Of a stretch of DNA of 64,000 nucleotides, positions 8,668 through 18,294 are shown piece after piece. Position 1 is the first letter of the stretch, and each line of letters opens with the position of its first letter. This stretch comes from Sorlinia euscelidii (lineage in GTDB: Bacteria; Pseudomonadota; Alphaproteobacteria; Acetobacterales; Acetobacteraceae). Under the pieces are notes generated by a model that saw only the letters and a list, made by a program, of their open reading frames with translations, was not told the DNA's origin and made no database searches. Location: assembly GCF_036452155.1 (NCBI RefSeq), contig NZ_JAWJZY010000001.1; one strand, given 5' to 3'. The position numbers and the translations under genes are program-made.

Positions 8668-9420
8668 TCAGGGCCGGAATTGCCGCCGATAATCGGGGTG
8701 ATAAAGGGCGCTTTCCTGCGTCGCATGCGGGTCCAGGGCCCGGCCGACGAAAATAATTGCTGTGCGCGTCACCGGCGCGCGCGCGAAGATTTCGGCAATT
8801 GTCGCGAGGCTTCCTGTAAAGCGGCGCTCCTGCGCGGTGGTGGCATGTGCGATGATGGCAACGGGGCAGTCACCGCCGTAAATAGGACGTAGACTGGAAA
8901 TGATCTCGTTAAGGCGATGGATGGCGAGGTGAATGGCCAGTGTCGCCCCTGTTTCCGCGTAGGTTGCAAGCTGTTCCGTGGAGGGCATCGGCGAGGCGCG
9001 GCCTGAAATGCGCGTCAGAACGACGGTCTGGGCCACGCGCGGGACAGTCAACTCAACACCAAATTGTGCAGCCGCCGCGGCAAAAGCGGGGACACCAGGC
9101 GTGACGGTGTAAGGGATGCCATGTTTCTGCAGACGCCTGATCTGTTCCGTCATCGCACTGTAAATTGACAGATCACCGGAATGGAGCCGCGCAACATCCT
9201 TCCCAAGACGATGGGCGTCCACATATTCGGCTTCGATCTCATCAAGACACAAAGGCGCCGTATCAATGAGGCGGGCATCTTCGCGACAGAAAGCGAGGAC
9301 ATCTTCAGGCACGATGGACCCGGCATAGAGGCAGATCGGGGCTTGTCGCAGCAGCTTCACAGCGCGAAGCGTCAATAAGTCCGCCGCGCCCGGCCCCGCC
9401 CCGATAAAATGCACCGTCAT
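8668..9420 (-). CDS. cobM: Precorrin-4 C11-methyltransferase
   Basis: The 250-residue product starts with the tetrapyrrole methylase signature VHFIGAGPGAADLLTLRA and has GDLSIYSAMTEQ, the glycine-loop region, and the SAM-binding TPGVPAFAAAAA segment typical of CobM/CbiF. It transfers a methyl group from SAM to C11 of precorrin-4 in aerobic corrin synthesis. The start at 9420 is chosen because it forms an ATGA overlap with the end of cobE; the longer open frame upstream lacks family similarity. It is last in the cobL-cobE-cobM run. Confidence 0.92.
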   Translation of the reverse strand: MTVHFIGAGPGAADLLTLRAVKLLRQAPICLYAGSIVPEDVLAFCREDARLIDTAPLCLDEIEAEYVDAHRLGKDVARLHSGDLSIYSAMTEQIRRLQKHGIPYTVTPGVPAFAAAAAQFGVELTVPRVAQTVVLTRISGRASPMPSTEQLATYAETGATLAIHLAIHRLNEIISSLRPIYGGDCPVAIIAHATTAQERRFTGSLATIAEIFARAPVTRTAIIFVGRALDPHATQESALYHPDYRRQFRP

Positions 9421-9794
9421 GTCGGTTCCTCTACCGAGGATGCGCAGGCGCATGTCACGGAGAACGCGATAAGTCGCGGCCCGGCCAGCACGGCGCCCTC
9501 CCCTAACGCCGCCAGCGCACAACCCTCCGCCACGGCGGAAAACCCGACCTTGTCGCGTGCCAGCTGCGAGTGTGACAGGCATAAATGCTGTACGGAGGCG
9601 AGTTTCAGCGCATCGATTTCAAAAACAGGCAGGCCGGTTTGTCGCAATACCGTCTGCAACGTTTCATGATCACGCCGGAAAAAGGGATAAGCCAGACCAT
9701 CGGGGAGGCCCCAACGCTGCTTGGCGGCATGAAGCGCCCCCCATATGGCCGGATCATGAACATCGACACGACAGGCAATACCGAAAATTTTCAC
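9417..9794 (-). CDS. cobE: Cobalamin biosynthesis protein CobE (CbiG C-terminal type)
   Basis: The 125-residue protein is the short CobE form, corresponding to the C-terminal domain of CbiG. It has the central pattern in which a Lys/Leu/Ala segment precedes SHSQLARDKVGF and GCALAALGEGA, close to the family's conserved A-G-x-G-x-x-x-(S/A)-x-A-A-L block. CobE is required for aerobic B12 synthesis; its exact chemical role is uncertain. It overlaps cobL by 4 bases upstream and cobM by 4 bases downstream (both ATGA), which indicates one transcript. Confidence 0.8.
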   Translation of the reverse strand: MKIFGIACRVDVHDPAIWGALHAAKQRWGLPDGLAYPFFRRDHETLQTVLRQTGLPVFEIDALKLASVQHLCLSHSQLARDKVGFSAVAEGCALAALGEGAVLAGPRLIAFSVTCACASSVEEPT

Positions 9795-10986
9795 GATTTG
9801 ACCAGACGATATTGCGTGACCGGCATGGCGGGCCGAAAGCCGTGGAACCCGCCGATCGCCTCAATGCGAGAAATCGATATGCGGTTGAGCTGCCCGCCCC
9901 ATTGGTGAAACGCCTTTAGTAAAGCCGCTTCGCCTTCCGTCGTGACGGCATTGCAGACCAATCGCCCATCGGGGCGCAACTGGTCATGCGCCCATTGCAA
10001 CATGTGCGGCGCGCTAACGCCCCCCCGATGAAAATAGCATCCGGTCTGGGCAATGCTGGGACATTATCCGGCAGACACGCCGCCAATATGCGGAGTGACG
10101 GCACACCCATCCGACGCGCATTTTCCGCGATGATGTCGAGGCGGGAGTTGTTTTTCTCGAAGGCGATGGCGCTGTTGGCTGGATGCCGCAACATCCATTC
10201 AATGGCGACAGAGCCGGAACCCGCCCCGATATCCCATAGACACGCCCCTTGCTGCGGGGCAAGACTGCTGAGCGTCACGGCCCGGATCTCACGCTTGGTG
10301 AGTTGACCATCCGTCAGGTAAAACCCATCCTCCAGCCCGGCACAGAGCGGGATAATGCGTGCCCCGGGCTGGGCATGAATGTGAACCGCCAGTAAATTGA
10401 GCGGCGCAATGTCATCGGGTGGCCCTGAAGCGGCGATGAAATGCTGAACCCGCTCTTTTTCACCCCCAAGATGCTCCATGACGGTGACATCACTTTCCCC
10501 GAAACCTCCCTCGCGAAGTTGCGCGCATATCTGCGCGGGGGAATGTCGATCGGCGCTCAGGATCAACAGGCGGGCATCATCCTGTAAATGAGGCTGGATC
10601 AAAAGCGGATCACGCCCACAGATGGAGAGCACGCGTGTCTCCTGCGTGGACCAACGCATAATGGAACATGCCAGTGCGACACTTGAGATGGCGGGAAACA
10701 CATCCATCTCGGCCTTGTCATAAATCTCCGCCATCATGGTGCCAATGCCGAACAGGAAAGGATCGCCTGAAGCCAGGATGACCGTACCGGGTTGTCTCCG
10801 CGCGCGGATATCGACGAGAACCTGCCGCAAATCGCCTGTCCACGCCACATAGTCCGTCTGCGGCATATGCGGGATAAGCGCCAGATGACGCTTTGCGCCA
10901 TATACCTGTCGGGCCTTCTCCAATCGCGCGCGTGCTGGAGGCGTCAGCCCGGCCATGCCGTCCTCACCGATTCCGATCAGGCTCAA
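9791..10986 (-). pseudogene. cobL: Precorrin-6Y C5,15-methyltransferase (decarboxylating), frameshifted
   Basis: The N-terminal two thirds carry the CobE/CbiE-like methylase domain (IGIGEDGMAGL, ASGDPFLFG), and the C-terminal part the CbiT-like Rossmann methyltransferase domain (LWDIGAGSGSVAIEW). The frame breaks at the run of seven C at 10020-10026: the upstream part ends in nonsense residues after DAIFIGG, while the correct C-terminus (SAPHMLQWAHDQLRPDG onward) continues in another frame to 9791. Adding one base to the run restores a full-length CobL of about 398 residues. This is either a consensus error or a real mutation that would block corrin synthesis. Confidence 0.85.
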
Positions 10987-11071
10987 CCAGGGGCCGGCAT
11001 CGTCAAACGTGAAACGCCTTGAGCATCAATGCGAGACGGGGCATGGAGGAGAGGTGATAGAGACAGAGAAC

Positions 11072-11833
11072 ATGAAAATCCTGATATTGGGCGGCACAAG
11101 AGAGGCGCGTCTGCTTGCTGAAGATCCGCATTTCCCGCAACAGGCACGTTTTATATTTTCTCTCGCGGGGGTAACGCAAGCGCCAGATCTCCCTCAGGGT
11201 CAGACACGCCTCGGCGGGTTCGGCGGTGTCGAGGGCCTGATTGCTTATCTCGAGCGAGAGAATATTGCCGCTGTGATTGACGCGACTCATCCCTTCGCCG
11301 CGCGCATCAGCCATCACGCCGCCACAGCGTGCGCGGCAACATGCCGCCCCATTCTGCGACTCGGTCGACCCGCATGGCAGAGACAGCCGGGAGATCATTG
11401 GGTGGATGTCGCCTCGATGGATGACGCGGTCCCGGCGCTCGGCGTGGAGCCGCGTCGGGTATTGCTGACAACGGGGCGGCAGCATGTCGCGCCTTTTATA
11501 AAGGCGCCGCAGCACTATTATTTTCTGAGGTCGATCGAACCGGTTTCACAGGATCTTCCGCGCTTCTTTGAGACGATCATCGCGCGCCCGCCTTTCAAGC
11601 TGGAAGATGAGCTGGCCCTCCTCACCCGACTGAAAATCGATGTGCTTGTCACGAAAAATAGTGGCGCACCCGCCATCGCCGCAAAACTGGATGCTGCCCG
11701 TCGGCTTGGACTGCGCGTGATCATGATCAACCGCCCTCTTCTCCCTCCCATTGGGGAAGTCAGCACGGTCGAGGGTGCGATAAAATGGGTGGCGCGGCTT
11801 GCTTCAGTCCACCTAGAATCGCGGCAGATGTGA
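11072..11833 (+). CDS. cobK: Precorrin-6A reductase
   Basis: The 253-residue product begins with the nucleotide-binding motif KILILGGTREARLLAE typical of CobK/CbiJ and contains the family block DATHPFAARISHHA. It reduces precorrin-6A with NADPH in the aerobic pathway. The ATG at 11072 is chosen because family similarity begins there; a longer frame starting at 10955 runs over the divergent cobL promoter region. It is the only cob gene here on the plus strand, diverging from cobL and converging on cobJ with a 1-base gap. Confidence 0.92.
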   Translation: MKILILGGTREARLLAEDPHFPQQARFIFSLAGVTQAPDLPQGQTRLGGFGGVEGLIAYLERENIAAVIDATHPFAARISHHAATACAATCRPILRLGRPAWQRQPGDHWVDVASMDDAVPALGVEPRRVLLTTGRQHVAPFIKAPQHYYFLRSIEPVSQDLPRFFETIIARPPFKLEDELALLTRLKIDVLVTKNSGAPAIAAKLDAARRLGLRVIMINRPLLPPIGEVSTVEGAIKWVARLASVHLESRQM

Positions 11834-11834
11834 T

Positions 11835-12588
11835 TTACGTTTCTGCAACACTGCGCGGCGTGTAGAGCCACGCCCTGCCGCCGGGTCGCGTTACGCGGCG
11901 TGTGGATCGCGCACCGATCAGGATCAGCGTCGCCATATCGGCCCGATGGGCCTTGCAGGCGGCGAGGGTCGATAATTCCAGATGTTCATTCGGGCGGGTC
12001 ACATGGTGGGCAAAGGCGACTTCTGTCTCCGGCGGAAGGATTTTGCGCAGGCAGTCAAATGCGCTCGCCAATTGGTCAGGTCGCGCGCGTGACTTTGGAT
12101 TGTAAAGTGCCATGACGAAATCCCCTGCGCCGCCGCGATGAGGCGTTTCTCAATAACGGCCCACGGCTTCAGATTATCGGACAGGGACATCACGACAAAA
12201 TCATTGCCCAACGGCGCCCCCAGGCGTGAAGCCGCCGCAAGAACGGCTGTCACGCCTGGCACGACTTTAACGTCAGTCTCACGCCAGGAGGCCGGGCCCG
12301 TCTCTATCGCTTCAAAAAGCGCGCTCGCCATGCCGAAAATACCGGCATCCCCCCGGAGATCAGGGCAACCACGCCACCTTCTTCCGCAACTGCCAGGGCC
12401 TGACGCGCGCGCGCCACCTCGTCGCCATTATCGGAAGCATGGCACGCAAACGCACCCATATGCTGAATACGCTTGAGGTAAGGCCCGTAACCATAGACAT
12501 CCGTTACCGCGCCGAGCGCCTCCCGCGCTTCCGGCGTTAGGAGGTCGAGGCTTCCAGGCCCGATGCCGATAACGTAAAGCCGGCTCAT
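11835..12588 (-). pseudogene. cobJ: Precorrin-3B C17-methyltransferase, two frameshifts
   Basis: Three partial frames together give a normal CobJ of about 250 residues: LYVIGIGPGSLDLLTPEA at the start, ALISGG followed after a break by FGMASALFEA, then VVPGVTAVLAAASRLGAPLG, and after a second break MALYNPKSRARPDQ to the end. The breaks lie in the run of six C at 12349-12354 and the run of four C at 12122-12125; one extra base in each restores the expected residues GDAGIFGMA and QGDFVMALYNP. The start overlaps cobI by ATGA. Two independent lesions in one gene would mean loss of B12 synthesis if real. Confidence 0.85.
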
Positions 12589-13307
12589 CGCACGCGTTTC
12601 CGCCCGGGCAGAAGCACCATGGAGAAGTAAGGCGCGCGTTCAGGCGCCTGCGGGAAAGGTACAATGCGTTGCTGAGGCCGTGAGCCATGCTCCACGTATA
12701 TTGCTGACGCCGCAAGGCCCAACGCGGTCAGGACGCGCCGTAATTTTGGCATGTTGCGCCCTAATTTCATAAAAACAAACGCATCGCCCGCCTGCATGAG
12801 CTGGTGCAGGCGCGCCTCGCTCAACGTGCAGGGCAATACGGTTAGAATATCGTCGCCATGCACCATGGGCAGGCGCGCTGCAGACCAGCATCCACTCATA
12901 CCCGTGACACCGGGCACAATCTCGCTTTCATATCGCCCGGCCAGTCGGTCATGAAGATACATCGCGGAGCCATATAGGAAGGGATCTCCCTCGCATAAAA
13001 GCGTGACATCACGCCCCTCGTCGAGACACGCTGCCATTTCCCGGGCGCAATGATCGTAAAATTCGCGGATTTCACGTGTGTAGCGCGTATCCGTGACCGC
13101 GACCCCTGTCGTAAACGGGTAGACAAATTGCAGGAGGTGGGCGTCGGGCCCGATATAGTGCTTCGCCGTCCTGTAAGCACGTCCGGCGCAATTTGCCGCG
13201 CAGAAATAAGCGATGATCGGGGCGGATGCGATGTGACGCGCGGCTTTCACGGTCAGCAATTCCGGGTCCCCCGGCCCGACACCGATAATGACCAATTTTC
13301 CCGTCAT
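12585..13307 (-). CDS. cobI: Precorrin-2 C20-methyltransferase
   Basis: The 240-residue protein has the methylase N-terminal motif VIIGVGPGDPELLTVKAAR, the CEGDPFLYGSAMYLHDRL segment and EIVPGVTGMSG, as expected for CobI/CbiL. It adds the SAM-derived methyl group at C20, an early step of the pathway. I chose the ATG at 13307, where similarity begins; a start at 13358 adds 17 residues without family match. It is intact and overlaps cobJ by 4 bases. Confidence 0.92.
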   Translation of the reverse strand: MTGKLVIIGVGPGDPELLTVKAARHIASAPIIAYFCAANCAGRAYRTAKHYIGPDAHLLQFVYPFTTGVAVTDTRYTREIREFYDHCAREMAACLDEGRDVTLLCEGDPFLYGSAMYLHDRLAGRYESEIVPGVTGMSGCWSAARLPMVHGDDILTVLPCTLSEARLHQLMQAGDAFVFMKLGRNMPKLRRVLTALGLAASAIYVEHGSRPQQRIVPFPQAPERAPYFSMVLLPGRKRVR

Positions 13308-13456
13308 GGTTTTGAAGCGCCCGAGATTTGTGCCAATTTTGCTGAACCCCACGGGCAATGACGGTGAATGCAGCGCTCATTTATCACAGATCGAGCGGGA
13401 TCAAAACTTTCCGACGTTGATGGGATTCTGCGCTGTTTAAAGAGCGTTCTGCGCGC

Positions 13457-14094
13457 TCAATCTTCCCGAGGCGAGGCGAGCGCATTGACGCAGGAAGCCG
13501 CCAGCGCGCTCCCCCCGAGACGGCCCCGCACGATGGCGTGCGGGCCATAAGCCCCTCCGTAAGCGCTTCCTTGGACTCCGCCGCGCCAACGAAACCCACG
13601 GGCATACCGATAATGGCGGCTGGTTTCATGGCGCCTGCGCGCATATGCGCCATCACGCGGAATAACGCCGTCGGGGCGTTGCCGATCACGATCAGCGCAC
13701 CCTCCGCCTGAGGAAGCCACAGATCAACAGCGGCGGCCGAGCGCGTATGGCCGATACGTTGTGCGAGATCCGGCACATCGGGATGGCGCAAGGTGCAGAT
13801 GACTTCATTACGCGCAGGCAGGCGCGCCCGCGTGACACCCTGCGCCACCATCATCGAATCACACAGAATGGGGGCACCTTGCTGTAAGGCCCGGGACGCC
13901 TTCTCAAAGAAATCCGTTGAGAAGACGATGTGGTCCGCGATGCCCACCATGCCGCAACCATGGATCATCCGCACAACGACTCGCGCTTCATCCTGCGTGA
14001 AACGTGAGAGGTCCGCTTCCGCACGGATGATGCGGAATGATTCGGCATAAATCGACGCACCGTCACGCAAATAATCAGTCATCGGGTCATTCAT
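13457..14094 (-). pseudogene. cobH: Precorrin-8X methylmutase, C-terminal frameshift
   Basis: Most of the protein is a good CobH: the active-site segment MIHGCGMVG, CDSMMVAQG and PAAIIGMPVGFVGAAESKEAL. After the residues ALTEG the frame as written runs on with unrelated residues to 13384. The expected end (AYGPHAIVRGRLGGSALAA, stop at 13457) lies in the neighbouring frame, and one extra base in the C run at 13552-13555 joins them. CobH moves the C11 methyl group to C12, giving hydrogenobyrinate. The start overlaps cobG by ATGA. The active-site His is upstream of the break. Confidence 0.85.
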
Positions 14095-15209
14095 TTGCGC
14101 AGCGCATCCGCTTCACTTTGCGATTTCAGCATAGTCCCGATCGCCTCCCGCGTCATGATCTGATGCGTCTCAGCGCCTTGAGTGTTACCGTTTTTGATGA
14201 CGGTATAACCGTTTTCAGCCGCCACTAGCGTCACATCGGCTTTGCCGGGATGAGCGCAGCCTTTGCGACAACCTGAAACATGCAGACGCGTCTTCGCCGT
14301 CAGAGCATCGGCAAAATAACGGGCATCCCGTATTGTGTCCATGTGCGCGTGCGTGCACCCCTCAACGCCGCAACATGCGAAAATCTGTGCCATCTTATCA
14401 TCAGGGTCCGTCACCAGACAGGGCATGGAAAGGGCTTTTGGCGTCATGAAGCCGCGGCCTGGCAGAAGTCGGATTTCATCCAGATTTTCCGCGATCTGAT
14501 GTATGTCATCGCTTTTGAGCAGGCCAAGCGCAACGCCGTAGCCGCGCCAGCCTGCGGGAAGTCTGCCGATAAGCCGGTGCAGGGGTGCGGCACTAACCGT
14601 CCGAGGCGTTACAATGCGACATCCTGGCTGGGAGATGGCATATTCAGCCGCGAACCGCATCATGGCCGCCGCGACCTTCGGTGCCTCTAAAATGCGGGTT
14701 TCCTGGCCACAATGGACATGCCACGCATGCCCCGCGCAGCTGGCCGTGATATCCGCCACCATTGAACCGACAGGGAGAAAACCCCCGCCATCAACGCCAA
14801 AGCAGAATTTGGGCGGCAGGCTGTCTGGCAGGGGATGCTGCGCCAACGCCGCCATGAGTCGCGAGGCAATTTCCGCCGTCTCGGGAGCGCATTCCGGGTC
14901 AATTGCGTGGAGCGGAGACATCAGAACAGACTGACGGATCCGTTCGAGAGATGGCGCGGGATCGGATAATGCAGCGTCGATCAAAATCCGCTGGCATGTG
15001 GCGACGGACTGCGCTCGGAGGCCGCGAATCTGGAGATTGCCGCGCATTGTGACTTGCACAATGCCACGCCCGTATCGCGCGGCGGTTTCCGCGATGATGT
15101 TAAGCTGCCCCGATTTGAGGACACTGCCCGGCGGGGTCAGACGGATGAGGAAACCGTCTTTCGCTTCCATGGGCTTATGAAGGCCGGGGCACCACCCTTT
15201 GATGAGCAT
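14091..15209 (-). CDS. cobG: Precorrin-3B synthase
   Basis: This 372-residue member of the nitrite/sulfite reductase fold has paired N-terminal ferredoxin-like halves and the C-terminal cysteine cluster CCGVEGC and GCRKGC that holds the iron-sulfur cluster near siroheme-type ligands. CobG is an oxygen-dependent ring-contraction enzyme, so its presence shows that the organism uses the aerobic pathway. It is the first gene of the cobG-H-I-J run, 96 bases downstream of nuoN and separated from it by a strong hairpin. Confidence 0.92.
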   Translation of the reverse strand: MLIKGWCPGLHKPMEAKDGFLIRLTPPGSVLKSGQLNIIAETAARYGRGIVQVTMRGNLQIRGLRAQSVATCQRILIDAALSDPAPSLERIRQSVLMSPLHAIDPECAPETAEIASRLMAALAQHPLPDSLPPKFCFGVDGGGFLPVGSMVADITASCAGHAWHVHCGQETRILEAPKVAAAMMRFAAEYAISQPGCRIVTPRTVSAAPLHRLIGRLPAGWRGYGVALGLLKSDDIHQIAENLDEIRLLPGRGFMTPKALSMPCLVTDPDDKMAQIFACCGVEGCTHAHMDTIRDARYFADALTAKTRLHVSGCRKGCAHPGKADVTLVAAENGYTVIKNGNTQGAETHQIMTREAIGTMLKSQSEADALRK

Positions 15210-15231
15210 TAACTTATCCGCAAAATAAAAT

Positions 15232-15273
15232 GGGCGTCACGGTGCATATTTCATCACCCCGACGCCCTTTTTT
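15232..15273. terminator. Bidirectional-type terminator between nuoN and cobG
   Basis: GGGCGTC (15232-15238) pairs with GACGCCC (15261-15267). On the plus strand it is followed by a run of six T; on the minus strand it is followed by ATTTTATTTT. Since both neighbouring genes are on the minus strand, it should end nuo transcription before cobG. Confidence 0.75.
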
Positions 15274-15305
15274 ATCCCACGCACCGCACACGGCTTGATG
15301 CTTCA

Positions 15306-16814
15306 TTACTCCGGCCCGGACAAAGCACGTGGATGCTTCGTCTGGTAGGAAGAAAGGGTCGGCGACGCCGCAAGGGGCGGAGCACCGATTTCAAGGCTTT
15401 GACTTCGCAAAATCAGCCCGTTCGGCAGCGCTCCCAACATGACGGTCAAGCAAGCGAGGATTGTGATCAGCGCCACATTGGAAACATTGGGACTTTGCGG
15501 CGCAAGTTCATGCGTTTCATCATGACGGCCCGGCGTCATCATGACAAATATCACGCGCAGATAGTAAAAGAGTCCGATCACGCTGCTGATGACCAGCGCC
15601 GCAAGCAGCCAGTGGCGATGGGCTGCGAGCCCTGCCGCCGCAACATAGAATTTCGCAAAAAACCCGACGACAGGCGGAATACCCGCGAGCGACACGAGCG
15701 CAATGGACATGACCAGCGTCGCGAAAGGCCGTTTGCGCGCGAGCCCATGCCATTGGCGAATATCGCGGGATTGCGGCATGACACCCGCCATCACGGCGAA
15801 AACGGCCAAAGTCGAAACCGTGTAGGCCGCCAGGTAAAATGCCGCACTCGGGAACCCATAAGGCATTGGCGAGAGGAATGCGACCAGAAGGTAGCCAATA
15901 TGGGCGATGGAAGACCCGGCCATCAGGCGACGAAGGTCTTTCTGCACGATGGCGAGCAGATTGCCACCCACCATGCTGAGGATCGCGACAATCGCGATTT
16001 CGTCATATAGAATACCGGGCGCGAAAAGATTGATCGTCGAGAAATAACGCATCATCGCTGCAAACACCGCGACTTTCGAGGTGACCGCAATAATGACCGC
16101 AACCGGGATGGACGCGCCTTCCAGCACGTCAGCGAGCCAGAGGTGGAATGGCACCGCGGAGAGTTTGAAGAACAGCCCCGTCAGCAGAAGCGTGAGCCCC
16201 GCATAAGCGATGCCCGGTGACGGGATATTGTCCAGATTGGGAAAGCGGAAGGTGAGTGAACCTGTTTCCGCGTAGATCAGCGCGAAGCCGAAAAGCATCA
16301 TCCCTGAGGCGACGCCGGAGAGGATCAGATATTTCATCCCCGCCTCACCGGCGAGGAGGCTGCGATTATTAAAGGCGATCAGTCCGATGAGAGACAGGCT
16401 TAACGTCTCCAGCCCGATAAAGAACGTGACGATCGACACCGCGCTCGTCATGGCGACGCCACCGAGGGTGGAAATAAGAAGCAGAATGTAAAATTCGCTC
16501 CCCGTCTGCGCATCACCCCCGCTCGCTTTGACCGGCGCCATGAGGATGACGGATATCGCGCAGAATATGATCAGCAGGCTGGTAAAGGTGCTCCATGAAT
16601 CCAGCCGGAACAGCGTCAACCCCTCAAGATGCGGCAGGATCTGCGGCATGGCGAGGCTGAAGGCCGCTGCGATCAGAATCAGGGCTGAAATGACAGCATC
16701 GCGCATGACGTGACGCCGTATGGCGACAAGCGCCATCAGGATCAGGCTGCCCGCACCGAGGACGAGCACGCCATTAGGAAAAGTCGTTTGAGTCAACATG
16801 GAGGACGCCATCAT
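15306..16814 (-). CDS. nuoN: NADH-quinone oxidoreductase subunit N
   Basis: A 502-residue, about 14-helix antiporter-like subunit of the complex I membrane arm. It shows the NuoN pattern with FFIGLETLSLSLIGL in a membrane helix carrying the conserved Glu, and LWLADVLEGASIPVAV, which holds the central-helix break. It is the last gene of the operon and overlaps nuoM by 4 bases. It carries protons together with NuoL and NuoM. Length and sequence are normal. Confidence 0.95.
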   Translation of the reverse strand: MMASSMLTQTTFPNGVLVLGAGSLILMALVAIRRHVMRDAVISALILIAAAFSLAMPQILPHLEGLTLFRLDSWSTFTSLLIIFCAISVILMAPVKASGGDAQTGSEFYILLLISTLGGVAMTSAVSIVTFFIGLETLSLSLIGLIAFNNRSLLAGEAGMKYLILSGVASGMMLFGFALIYAETGSLTFRFPNLDNIPSPGIAYAGLTLLLTGLFFKLSAVPFHLWLADVLEGASIPVAVIIAVTSKVAVFAAMMRYFSTINLFAPGILYDEIAIVAILSMVGGNLLAIVQKDLRRLMAGSSIAHIGYLLVAFLSPMPYGFPSAAFYLAAYTVSTLAVFAVMAGVMPQSRDIRQWHGLARKRPFATLVMSIALVSLAGIPPVVGFFAKFYVAAAGLAAHRHWLLAALVISSVIGLFYYLRVIFVMMTPGRHDETHELAPQSPNVSNVALITILACLTVMLGALPNGLILRSQSLEIGAPPLAASPTLSSYQTKHPRALSGPE

Positions 16815-18292
16815 GGAACCTGCTGCTCCTGTGCGATACGGGCCATTTCCGGGAGCGCCGGATTGGAACGGTCAAGCACGGGCTGAGGATAGACGCCAAG
16901 CGCAATCAACAGCACAGCCGCGCCGCCAAGGAGGGAAACATGCCGGTAGGACACCGGCCCGAGCGGACGCGCCTGATCTGAGCTTTTCGGCCCGTAAAAA
17001 ATGCGGAGCATCATTGTCAGAGAATAGACTGAAGAGAGGACGAGCGCTGATGCGGAAATAATCGCCATCGTGTGACTGACCGACCAGGTGCCGAGCAGCG
17101 TCAGAAATTCCCCGATGAAATTGCCCAGACCCGGTAAGCCGAGCGAGGCCGCTGCGAATAACATGGCCAGACCGGAAAATTGCGGCATGGCAGGCCATAA
17201 GCCGCCCATTCTGCCCATGTCGCGCGTTTGGAGGCGGTCCTCCAATAGTCCCGCCATGATGAAAAGCGCGCCTGTGCTGAGGCCATGCGCCACCATCTGG
17301 ATGACCGCACCCTCCAGCCCGATTTTTGTCCCGGAGAAGATGCCGAGCAGGATGAAGCCGAGGTGACTGACAGAGGAATAAGCGATCAGCCGCTTCAGAT
17401 CATTCTGCGCGAAAGCAATCCAGGCACAATAGATGAGACCGACCACACCAAGTGTCATGGCGACTGGCGCGATCAATGGTGCCGCTGAAGGAAAAAGCTC
17501 CCAAACAAAGCGGATCAGGCCGTAACCGCCCGTTTTGGCCATCACACCTGACAAAAGCAATGTCGCCGGGATGGGCGCCGAGGCATAAGTATCGGGCAGC
17601 CAGGCATGGAAAGGCACCATTGGCAGTTTGACAGCAAAAGCGATGAAAAAGCCCAGCATCAGCACGTAGGACCATCGGGACGAGGCCGCGGTGCCCGCGA
17701 GATCCGCGTAATCAAATGTCACGACCCCGGCCTCATGTTGATGCAGCAGCACCAGCCCGATCATGGACAGCATCATCAACAGGCCGCTACCCTGCGTGAA
17801 CATGAAGAATTTGAGCGCGGCGCGTCCCCTGTTCTCATCGCCCCAGATGATGATCAGCGCGAACATCGGCAGAAGCATCATCTCCCAGAAGAAGAAAAAC
17901 AGCATGAGATCAGTCGCGAGGAAGACGCCACTCATACCGGCGACTGTCATCAATAATAGGCACTGAAACAGCCCGCCGCGGTCCTTGACCTGCGCACAGG
18001 GCAATAAAATGCAGGGCAGCGCAATTAGGACATTGAGCCACAACATAATGAGGCTCAACCCATCCAAGGAGAGATGACAATTGATACCGACAGCCGGTAT
18101 CCAGGGGATGAGGAACTGCGCCATCCAGCCTTGCTGGCCATGAAAAGTGAACGGGATCAAAAGCACACCCATCAGCAGAACCGTCAGAACGCTGATGAAT
18201 CGCGGCAGGCGCATCCCCCCATTGAGGCCGGCCAGCCAGGCCAGGAGCCCGCCGATGAAGGGAATGAGAACGAGAGCAGGAAGTGCCAGCAT
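16811..18292 (-). CDS. nuoM: NADH-quinone oxidoreductase subunit M
   Basis: A 493-residue antiporter-like proton-translocating subunit. The family features FFFWEMMLLPMF (conserved Glu), HAWLPDTYASAPIPATLLL and AYSSVSHLGF are present. The start at 18292 is 2 bases after the nuoL stop, with the first residues MLALPALVLIPFIGG matching family starts; the longer frame upstream only overlaps nuoL. It ends in a 4-base overlap with nuoN. Confidence 0.95.
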   Translation of the reverse strand: MLALPALVLIPFIGGLLAWLAGLNGGMRLPRFISVLTVLLMGVLLIPFTFHGQQGWMAQFLIPWIPAVGINCHLSLDGLSLIMLWLNVLIALPCILLPCAQVKDRGGLFQCLLLMTVAGMSGVFLATDLMLFFFFWEMMLLPMFALIIIWGDENRGRAALKFFMFTQGSGLLMMLSMIGLVLLHQHEAGVVTFDYADLAGTAASSRWSYVLMLGFFIAFAVKLPMVPFHAWLPDTYASAPIPATLLLSGVMAKTGGYGLIRFVWELFPSAAPLIAPVAMTLGVVGLIYCAWIAFAQNDLKRLIAYSSVSHLGFILLGIFSGTKIGLEGAVIQMVAHGLSTGALFIMAGLLEDRLQTRDMGRMGGLWPAMPQFSGLAMLFAAASLGLPGLGNFIGEFLTLLGTWSVSHTMAIISASALVLSSVYSLTMMLRIFYGPKSSDQARPLGPVSYRHVSLLGGAAVLLIALGVYPQPVLDRSNPALPEMARIAQEQQVP

Positions 18293-18294
18293 CG

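Noticed and set aside
8344..15305. Search for a cobalamin riboswitch near the cob genes and the TonB receptor
   Set aside because: No B12-box-like sequence with the expected stems was found upstream of cobG, cobL, cobK or the receptor.
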